Shown one piece after another: positions 10,133 through 16,982 of a DNA stretch of 16,982 nucleotides. How positions within the stretch are numbered: the first letter of the stretch is position 1; each line of letters begins with the position of its first letter. The notes beneath the pieces are model-generated. The model worked only from the letters and a program-made list of their open reading frames with translations. It made no database searches and had not been told where the DNA came from. This stretch comes from Willaertia magna (Eukaryota; Heterolobosea; Eutetramitea; Acrasida; Naegleriidae): NCBI GenBank assembly GCA_902984215.1, contig CADWAF010000637.1:1-16982 (forward strand), written 5' to 3'. The position numbers and the translations under genes are program-made.

Positions 10133-11339
10133 TCTTTAACCTATTGTATACTCTTTCCAAATTTAAATATTCCTGATGGGTTTGTCTAATAATTTTAATT
10201 TTAAATAAAGGAATTTCTTTAACAATACCTATATAATATTCACTGAATCTTGTAATAAATATATCCAAATCTACAGATGGACAAATACCTTCTTTACTAA
10301 CCCCTATCAATTTCCCAAATGCAACACCATATTTACATTCATCAATAATTGCATAAAAATTTAAATTATTTAAAATACTATTATCAATTTGATTCTTTTG
10401 ATTAATACTTTTTACAAATGATAAAAATCTAATCTTGTCATCAAATTTTGCACCACTCAATATTTCAATAAATTGTTGAAGTGCAACATTATTACCAGAA
10501 AATGTTTTTTCATCTATATGATAAAACAATAAAGCCGGAACTGCATCTATTAAATCTGTTACACGCTCTAAACTTAAAAAATGACTATATTGATATCCTA
10601 AAATTTGATAATAATCATTATTTAAATAATATTCCTTTGCATCCTTTTGATTAAATTTCTTTTGACGCAAATCTAAAATAAACAAATTATATAAAGCATG
10701 AACAAATAAATAATTCATATTTTTTGCAGTTCTAAGAAATCTTTTAAATTCCAATACTTCATCTACATTATTAATATTAGGCATAGAACTAAAATTCATA
10801 ATTTTTTTTAATCCATAATCAATCTTTAATATTCTTTCATATATACCTTCAAACTCTATTCTTTTCTCAGTATCCAATGCTTTTTTAATAATTTCTTTAG
10901 TATCACTTAATTTACTATTTAACCTTAAAGGTGCTAATATTTGATCAACCTTTTTCTTTTGTAGAGAAACTTTAGGAATTATTCGTTTTCTTTTTTCCTT
11001 TTTAACATTTTCTTTTTTTACATAAACTTCTTCTTTACTACTTTCTTCTTTATCACTTTTCTTATCATCTATTGCAAAATTATAATTATCATCAGAAGAA
11101 ACTAAATATACAATGTTTAATGGTTGAGGTGGTTGTGGTTCTACTTTATTAATAAGATTTTCTTTTATTTTTTCTTCACTTGATGATTCTTCTGGTCCAA
11201 TATAATATTGTATGTAAGGTATAGTTTTTAATTTATAATTAATTCTATGAGTATGTTTTAATACATTTTCAAAGAAACCAATAGCTTGTTCTTCTGTAAT
11301 TTGAAATTTCTTACAAGTTTTATTAATTAATTCAGACAT
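10128..11339 (-). CDS. Unrecognised 403-residue protein, apparently intact
   Basis: The longest gene here without an obvious break. It starts MSELINK with an A-rich leader and ends at a TAA embedded in AATAAA. The N-terminal 50 residues look helical and ordered. A linker follows with Ser/Glu tracts, a PQPPQP segment and IVYLVSSDD (about 76-84), a strong SUMO-interacting-like motif. Residues about 108-130 are Lys/Arg-rich (EKRKR, LQKKK), a probable nuclear localisation signal. The C-terminal 270 residues look folded, with alternating helices and hydrophobic strands and no family motif I recognise; no metal-binding or nucleotide-binding signature was seen. It lies directly upstream of the small coiled-coil gene in the same orientation, with motif C and a hairpin just upstream. 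The function is unknown. Confidence 0.78.
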   Translation of the reverse strand: MSELINKTCKKFQITEEQAIGFFENVLKHTHRINYKLKTIPYIQYYIGPEESSSEEKIKENLINKVEPQPPQPLNIVYLVSSDDNYNFAIDDKKSDKEESSKEEVYVKKENVKKEKRKRIIPKVSLQKKKVDQILAPLRLNSKLSDTKEIIKKALDTEKRIEFEGIYERILKIDYGLKKIMNFSSMPNINNVDEVLEFKRFLRTAKNMNYLFVHALYNLFILDLRQKKFNQKDAKEYYLNNDYYQILGYQYSHFLSLERVTDLIDAVPALLFYHIDEKTFSGNNVALQQFIEILSGAKFDDKIRFLSFVKSINQKNQIDNSILNNLNFYAIIDECKYGVAFGKLIGVSKEGICPSVDLDIFITRFSEYYIGIVKEIPLFKIKIIRQTHQEYLNLERVYNRLKK

Positions 11340-11388
11340 TTTATTTATCTTTTAAAGTAATTTTTAAACTTATTTTTAGAATCTATAA

Positions 11389-11425
11389 ATAATCGTTAGC
11401 CCTTCCGACGGTATTTACCTTATAT
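11389..11425 (-). repeat. Motif C: inverted copy of the GC-rich palindrome
   Basis: On the plus strand the arms are CGTTAG (11394-11399) and CCGACG (11405-11410) around CCCTT. Read on the minus strand this is CCGTCGG, a short spacer, then GGCTAACGA, matching motif A with the same five-base spacer length. Orientation is opposite to motifs A and B. The minus-strand flank TAAGGTAAATAC also matches the flank of motif B (TAAGGTATACT). It lies about 60 bases upstream of the 403-residue gene's start. Confidence 0.55.
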
Positions 11426-11440
11426 AGAAAAATTCTATAT
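11422..11440. promoter_or_regulatory. Perfect AT hairpin next to motif C
   Basis: ATATAGAA and TTCTATAT form a perfect 8-base inverted repeat around AAA. It directly abuts motif C and lies upstream of the 403-residue gene, so it may contain a TATA-type element or be part of the element end. A shorter AT palindrome occupies the corresponding side of motif A (about 7755-7770). Confidence 0.4.
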
Positions 11441-11499
11441 TAATAATAAATAAACTACAAATACAATAAATTACAAAACAAAAAGATTTAAAATAAAGT

Positions 11500-11505
11500 T
11501 TTATT
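11500..11505 (-). terminator. AATAAA signal after the 1211-residue gene
   Basis: Part of AATAAAACTT, followed by T-rich sequence and TTTTAAATCTTTTTG. It lies just beyond the second in-frame TAG (11512-11514), which fits that codon being the original stop better than the TAG at 11554. Confidence 0.4.
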
Positions 11506-13509
11506 TATACACTATAATTTTTTGGATACATTCTTACATTCAACATTAAACTCCTAATCATCAACCTTTACTTTAACCATAATAACCTTATTATTATAAT
11601 CATAATAATACTTTACTACCACACCTACTGCCTCTAATAAATCATTGCCATTAATTAAACAACTTTCACCAACATTAAGTTTACCTTCTAATAGATAAAA
11701 TAACTTAATAACTTCCAAAGGATCATAAGGTAACATTGGAATATTATTTTGCATTAATAATTTACTGAACTGGGATAAAACTCCATCAACACCAAATTCT
11801 ATAGCAACAGTTTGCTTATAAAGAGGAGGATATCTTAAAATTAAATGGGCCAACTTAATTTTCTTATAAAGTTGTTCAGCTTTGGATGCCTTTTGATATT
11901 TAAATAATTGTCCAAAATAATCCCTTAAACTCTGAACATTATTCTTTATAGCATACTTTTCTATAAGTGCCAAATAAATATACCAAATATTAATTCCTTT
12001 GTTCTGCTTTAATTTGTCATCCATGAGACATTGAGTTAAATGTTGTGAAATTCCATTTTCAGTGCAATGTATATCAAAGTTTACATGGCTCAATGATGAT
12101 AACACTTCTGTACTATGTGCTGCAAATATAATTTCAAACAAAGCTGCCTCTAAAGCTTCTAAAGTTTTTGGGGTATTATCCTTCATTACCTTCACTAATA
12201 GCTTATTAGCTTTTTCCAAATTTCTTTGTTCAGTGCTTTTATGCTTTGATAATTTGTTGGTTTGATTCTTAACAGGATTCATTATTACTGGTAGTTCTGC
12301 TGAAGAAGAACACTTTCCTCTTTGTCTCTGTGACAATTCTTCTTCAGCACGACGTAAAAGTTCTCTTTGATGAAGTTCTGCTTGTTTTTCTTCATCTTCA
12401 TCATCAAATAATATTAATTCATTTTGCGAATTACCTTCACTGCTTGTTGTATTATTATTGTTCATTATAGTTATAATTGATAAATCATTTTCCAATACGA
12501 AATTGCTTATTCCAGGGAAAGATTCTAATAATATAATAAGTATACGATCAACTGATTCTATAGTTTCGCCCAATCTAAAAGGAAAACAATCATCAAGTAT
12601 TGTTTTACTATACTTTACCCAATTGACCAAGTTGACTAATCCACCAAAGTTATCAAAAGTTTTCTTATCTATCTTACTTCTTATAACGTTATAAATCTTT
12701 GCTATTTCTCCGATAACTGTAGCAAAGTGTTTTCTACCTTGAAGATAAAGTACGATTGCTTGGTCAGAACTGATGAATTGAATAAACTTCTTTAGTATTA
12801 TATACTTGTTGATGATGGTAAGTGGATTTTTATCTAATTTACCGCTGGGTTCATAAATAACTTTAAGTGCATTAACCACATAATCTACCACTTGTTGACT
12901 TACACCACATTCTAATAACTTTAAAGGCAAAATAAGTCTATACCCTCCAAGTATATACTTTAATATTTGGGCATTTAGATCGTACATTATTGCAATAGCT
13001 CTATTTTTGGAATCTTCTTCTTCCATTTCATCTTCCATTAAATCCTCCTTTGCAACTTGTTCAATACTACTCAAATAATTATTTAAATATTTATAAGCCT
13101 TCTTTACCTTTACTTCCAATGCATCAAATACTGATTCATAAAAAGAACCTTTATAATAACTTTGTGTAGAATGTTTTTCTTTTTCAAGTTTTATCAATTC
13201 TACAGTACTAGCTAATAGTAAACGTAAAGTATTTCCATTCAAAGTTTCTAAATCGAAACGAATCAAATTATTTTCATAATCACCAAAAGTGGAAACTAAT
13301 AGCTCTGACATGATGGTTTGGAAGGTACTACCGAAAGGAGTGAACATAGTATTAAGGGGGATATTTTCAGCTTCTTGATTAACACCAGATTCCACATTTA
13401 CATTATCATCTAAAAGTAAATTAAGACCTTCTACTGGAATATACTCAATGTATTGCTTAATCTCTGGTTTTTTCTTTTCTTCTTCTTTACCTTTATTTTT
13501 GATTTCTGT

Positions 13510-13560
13510 ACTACTTCTTATACCACTTCCTATACTACTTCCTATACTACTTCCTGGAGC
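13510..13560 (-). repeat. 12-base repeat coding for SSIG units
   Basis: Tandem units related to CTACTTCCTATA encode Ser-Ser-Ile-Gly repeats in a low-complexity linker of the 1211-residue protein. Just to the right, 13670-13700 encodes a run of Thr codons. Confidence 0.7.
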
Positions 13561-14114
13561 TGTAAAAGGTGCTTTGGATTTCTTATTATCACCATTTTCT
13601 TCGCCATGATGGAGGAAGGTAGCTGTTTCTGAATCACCTTTAAATAACGCACCGATTTCATCAATAGTCGTATTTGTAGTGGTTGTTGTAGTAGTGTTTG
13701 TAGGAGTTGGAGCTGTCACATCTTCTTCTTTAGCATTATCGTTTGGAGATAAAGGATTTAAAAATTCGTCCGTATTGAAATTCTGACTATCATCCACGCT
13801 ATCATTTGTGCTTTTATTTGCAGCACTATTCGGAGTTTTATGTGGTGTCTTATTCTTAGAACCAACAGGAGTCTTTGGTTCTTCATCTTTATGCATAGGT
13901 GGTTGAGATGTTGTTGGAGTTGAAGGATTGTCTTCAGTGGTTGGATGGACAGTTTTAACAGGAGAAGTAACAGTAACCGTTTCATCAGTTTGTAATTTTT
14001 TGCCATCACCTTCATTGTCATTAGGACCATGATCGTCTCCACCTAATTGTGTTTCATCATCTTTAGGTGTATTCTTATGATTTGTACGGTTTTTAGTGAT
14101 TTGTTTACCTCCAC

Positions 14115-14172
14115 TCGACTTAGATTCTTCATCTTCTTCATCTTCATCTTCTTCATCTTCTTCGTCTTCATC
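14115..14172 (-). repeat. Acidic Glu/Asp tract from triplet-repeat DNA
   Basis: A nearly uninterrupted run of CTT/ATC-type triplets on the plus strand encodes alternating Glu and Asp in the 1211-residue protein. It separates the N-terminal coiled coil from the Thr-rich linker. Confidence 0.75.
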
Positions 14173-14814
14173 ACCTTTACCAGCACTTTTACCAGCTTTT
14201 TTGGGTGAACCTGCAGTAAGGATTTTATCATATAAATCTCTTAATTTAGTTTGAATTTCTTGAATACTTGCTGTTTGTAAATTAAGTTCTTCCGATTGCA
14301 ACTTTAAATTTATGACTTCTTCATCAACAATATCCTTGGCATTATACAACTTTTTCAAAAAGTCATTCTTCTTTCTAATTTCTTCCGCAACCTGATTTTC
14401 AAGCTTTTTTTGCTTTTTTGCTTCTTCAATATTCATAGAAGTAGCCTCTGCATCAGTGATCGGACGTTTATAGCCTGCAGGTTATTTATGGGTTTTTGCA
14501 TTTAGATAAAACATTAAATTATAAACCCTATCCATAAACAACATCCTTTCTTACAGGCAATCAGATAATAAACGTCTAGTTACCATTAACTGATGATAAA
14601 TGGTATCTTTATCTAGATCAGCATAAAAAGTATCATAATTAATGGTCTTTTCAAATTTACTTTGATCTAGTTTCTCTAAAATACGAGGTGGTAATAAGTC
14701 ACGACGCAATTTGCTTTTAGTAACAGGTACATAAACTTCTGTTATTTCTTCTTTTTCACCAACACTTTCATCATTATCTTCGTTCTCTTCTTCTATTTGC
14801 TCTTCCGTTGTTGG

Positions 14815-14910
14815 TTGTTGAGTAGATTGTTGAGTAGGTTGTGGAGTAGGTTGTAGAGTGGGTTGCGAGGTAGGTTGTGAAGTTAATTGTGAGGTTGACT
14901 CGGTAGGTTG
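14815..14910 (-). repeat. Gln-Pro-Thr / Gln-Ser-Thr repeat region
   Basis: A series of about twelve-base units encodes QPTS, QPTL, QPTP, QPTQ and QSTQ blocks near the N-terminus of the 1211-residue protein. All these Gln codons are CAA and none has become TAA, which argues against TAA being the normal Gln codon in this gene. Confidence 0.75.
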
Positions 14911-15259
14911 TTTTGTGGTTGTTTCTTCATCAATTTCTTCTTCCTCATTGGCGTCCTTGTGGTTGTTTTGTTTGATGATGGCTGGTTTGTGAATACCTTC
15001 ATTAGAGCTTGAACTAAGATAATAAAGTTCTTCATCATCTTCTTTTCCTTCTGGCATTTCTTCTGGTATTTCTTCTTCTTCTTCTTCTTCTTCCTGTCTG
15101 GTTGGCGAAGGTTAATATTCTTTATCATCATTTGGTTCAGTTTCACTACCTTCACCATACTTTACCCTTTTTTTGGTCTTAATTGCATTTTTTTTTAAAT
15201 TAAAAATAAAAAAAAAATCAATAAAAGAAAAAAAGAAAGAAACCACAAATGGAAATTGC

Positions 15260-15265
15260 TTTATT
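15260..15265 (-). terminator. AATAAA overlapping the stop of the 546-residue gene
   Basis: The TAA stop (15264-15266) leads into AATAAA, and the next gene's start follows about 75 bases on. The decayed copy at the left edge keeps the same signal at 57-62. Confidence 0.4.
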
Positions 15266-16867
15266 ATTCATTTTGTTCATATTGGGATTTTAAAATCATT
15301 TCAATATATTCCATGTGACGATGTTTAATAGTTTGTTCTGTAAATCTAATCATAAATACAATATCCTTCCTATCTTCTTTGATTTCTTTATAAACTGCAT
15401 CTGCTTCATTTTCATTTTCTTTAATTTTCTCTTCTCTAATTACCAAGGAAGGATATGGATTAAAGGCAATAGTTCTAATAATTTCAAAATAATAATTCAA
15501 ATTTCTAAAGAAATGATTGGTTCTATTTTCTTTGAAAATAATCTCATTAGTTCCTAAGTTAATTTCATTACCAACTTCATTGACCAATACAAAAGCATCT
15601 CTGATATCATATTCCAAACAAACCTTTGCCTTATTTCTAGTATTGGGGTGCACTGTTTCAAGAAGTATTAATAATATACAACTAAGTACAGATTCAATAT
15701 ACTTAGTAAATTCATTGCCATTTCTAGTTTCAATTTTCTTGGCAATCTGGTTGTTTAAAAAATCAATTATAATAAAACGACGACGACTATAATCATTTCA
15801 GTACTCTTTTTGAAACACCCAACTAAAGCATTATTCATATCATCTATAGATACAACCGCTTCTACTTGTTTGCTAACATTAGGAATTACAAACATAATAT
15901 AATTAACATATTCGAGACCCTTCAAATTCTTTAACAAATAGACACCATCTGTGTCTTTTCTATTTGGTGTTTTGTTATCACAATCTGCAAAAAACCAAAA
16001 AAGAAGTGGTAATACCTTTCTTTCACACAAATGCTTAAATTTCTTTTGCATTTTCCAATATTCATAAGAGATATGATCAAAGGTGGTGATGTTTGGAATT
16101 AAATATTTAATAGTTCCACCCTTATTCATATAATCCACAAATCTTTCTGGATTCAAACCAAAATTAAAATATGCATCGTCAAATATATATTCTAATTGTT
16201 CAGGAGGAGGCTTTGGAGGATCAGTTTCCTTTTCATTAATGATATTTTCTTCCTTTTTGTAGACACAGATATCGATTTCACCTTTAAACAAATCTACAGT
16301 ATCAAGGAACCATTGAAATTGCAAGAATGGAGTACCAATTCGTTGAGGTTTGAATAGTTTTTGATTATTCGTATAAATTTCTTCTTGTGTAACCAAAAAA
16401 TTTTTCTTTTTTTTCCCAATTACATTTTTCCCAGTTTCAATACTTTCTTTGTTTTTTTTCTTTTTCTTTTTCTTTGATTTTTTGCTTTTTGAGGATTTCT
16501 TTGGAACAAGATCTTTGGCTTTTGCTAAATCTTCGGTAGTAGGAACATCTTTTATAACCTTGTCAGTAATGTCTTTTGTACCACCCTTTTCAATATTTTT
16601 TTCAGATGCATCTTTTCTAGTTTCTTCATCATTGCTAATTGTATTTTCTTTTTCATTAATTACCTTTGCTGCAGAAGTTTTGTTTGCTGTTATTTGTTTA
16701 AATGCAGTTGTTTTTCTCTTTTTAGCAGGTACATCAATTTCTGTTGTACTCTCTTTGTTTATTTTAGTTGGAAACTTAAAAGGCGCTTGTTTTTTAGGAG
16801 TAGATGATGATTTACTAGAGGATACTCCAGTATCCTTCGAGGAACTAGCTTTACTGCTTGTAGGCAT
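15264..16867 (-). pseudogene. Lys-rich, nuclear-type protein (~546 residues) split by a 37-base deletion
   Basis: The ATG at 16867 opens 366 codons (to 15767). The downstream frame, beginning SRRRFIIIDFL and ending SQYEQNE at TAA 15264-15266, has clear coding character but lies in another frame. The left-hand copy carries 37 extra bases (596-632) at the junction equivalent to 15793/15794, flanked by TAAT microhomology. Adding 37 to the 1604-base span gives exactly 547 codons, so a deletion in this copy is the best explanation. Residues 1-155 are Ser/Thr/Lys-rich with PAKKRK (47-52) and Lys runs (123-140, 152-155), probable nuclear signals. The rest looks folded: an aromatic-rich block with YWKMQKKF and LLFWFFADCD, then a helical C-terminal domain. 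The family is unknown. It is the rightmost gene and lies next to motif B. Confidence 0.75.
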
Positions 16868-16930
16868 TTTTTTTATTTATTTTTTAATTATTTTTTAATG
16901 CCCTAATTATCTATTAATAAACTTCCTAAT

Positions 16931-16982
16931 AAGGTATACTCCATCAGTAACTCTGACAAGAACTAGGAACTTCAAGTTAAAA
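16931..16982 (+). repeat. Motif B: partly decayed copy of the GC-rich palindrome, at the window edge
   Basis: Arms CATCAG (16942-16947) and CTGACA (16953-16958) flank the five-base spacer TAACT. It aligns with motif A through GGAACTT.AA.TTAAAA and differs mainly by C-to-T and G-to-A changes. It lies about 70 bases upstream of the 546-residue gene's start and continues to the end of the window. Confidence 0.6.

Larger units (their letters stand above)
11554..15188 (-). pseudogene. Large acidic helical protein (~1211 residues), broken in several places
   Basis: The largest gene in the window; family unknown. From 14436 to 11554 there are 960 open codons. The same frame continues upstream through TAA 14482-14484 (after THK), TAA 14551-14553 (after LSDCL) and TAA 15112-15114 (after KEY), each fitting a lost Gln. 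The only nearby ATG (15186-15188, MQLRPKK) is one base out of frame; one extra A in the A7 run at 15168-15174 would join it. N-terminal features are polyglutamate, Gln-Pro-Thr repeats and a coiled coil starting near NIEEAKKQ. The middle holds acidic, Thr-rich and SSIG-repeat linkers. The C-terminal 600 residues look alpha-helical and ordered, with LILFDDEDEE (12385-12415) between two helical blocks. After TAG 11554 the frame runs EFNVECKNVSKKL to another TAG at 11512, so the first TAG may be a mutated CAG. No enzyme motif was recognised. Confidence 0.72.

Noticed and set aside
13758..15158. Additional minus-strand ORFs in other frames (13758-14042, 14043-14231, 14883-15158)
   Set aside because: Shifted readings of low-complexity triplet repeats inside the 1211-residue gene, giving Lys- or Leu/Met-rich nonsense.
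5469..15188. A nuclear code in which TAA (and TAG) means Gln, as in many ciliates
   Set aside because: CAA heavily outnumbers in-frame TAA in these genes, an in-frame TGA is also present, two genes end at TAA embedded in AATAAA, and the left copy shows broad G:C-to-A:T change. Mutation explains all of this; the alternative is kept as a finding to check.
16449..16898. Plus-strand Phe-rich 149-codon ORF resembling a membrane protein
   Set aside because: It is the antisense of Lys codons in the 546-residue gene; the hydrophobicity is a by-product.

Overview
ORGANISM AND STATE. The window is very AT-rich eukaryotic DNA. All clear genes are on the minus strand. They are intronless as far as I can see, start with A-rich leaders (AAAAATG-like), end at or near an AATAAA signal and encode acidic, low-complexity, nuclear-looking proteins with basic NLS-like patches. 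No bacterial signals (Shine-Dalgarno sites, operon-style overlaps), rRNA or tRNA were seen. An AT-rich fungus or protist is the best guess; the lineage cannot be fixed from sequence alone. Several genes are recently broken: in-frame TAA where a Gln (CAA) fits, one TGA where a Trp fits, a homopolymer frameshift and a 37-base deletion. I read this as a G:C-to-A:T mutation bias acting on a dead or dying mobile element rather than as a changed genetic code.

LAYOUT. 1-1375: decayed, AT-shifted second copy of the gene at 15264-16867. 1376-5441: about 4 kb with extremely low G+C and no conventional ORF, but with protein 'fossils' on the plus strand (a Gln-rich coiled-coil-like frame at 1465-1680 and a possible reverse transcriptase YIDD motif at 4692-4703). 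5469-7706: tyrosine recombinase gene. 7796-7844: conserved GC-rich palindromic motif A. 7996-9321: acidic coiled-coil protein. 9480-10061: small coiled-coil protein with a TAA at codon 5. 10128-11339: unrecognised 403-residue protein. 11389-11440: inverted motif C plus a perfect hairpin. 11554-15188: about 1211-residue protein, broken. 15264-16867: about 546-residue protein, broken. 16931-16982: motif B, cut by the window edge.

HOW IT MAY FIT TOGETHER. Six minus-strand genes share 3'-end signals (AATAAAACTT-like), NLS-like patches and repeated hydrophobic-acidic motifs resembling SUMO-interacting motifs, and one encodes a Crypton-like tyrosine recombinase. I infer a large multigene tyrosine-recombinase mobile element (about 11.5 kb visible), possibly present in tandem because the gene nearest its right end recurs, decayed, at the left edge. 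Five of the six proteins belong to no family I recognise. Motifs A, B and C (6-base arms around a 5-base spacer) are candidate recombinase sites, element ends or promoters.
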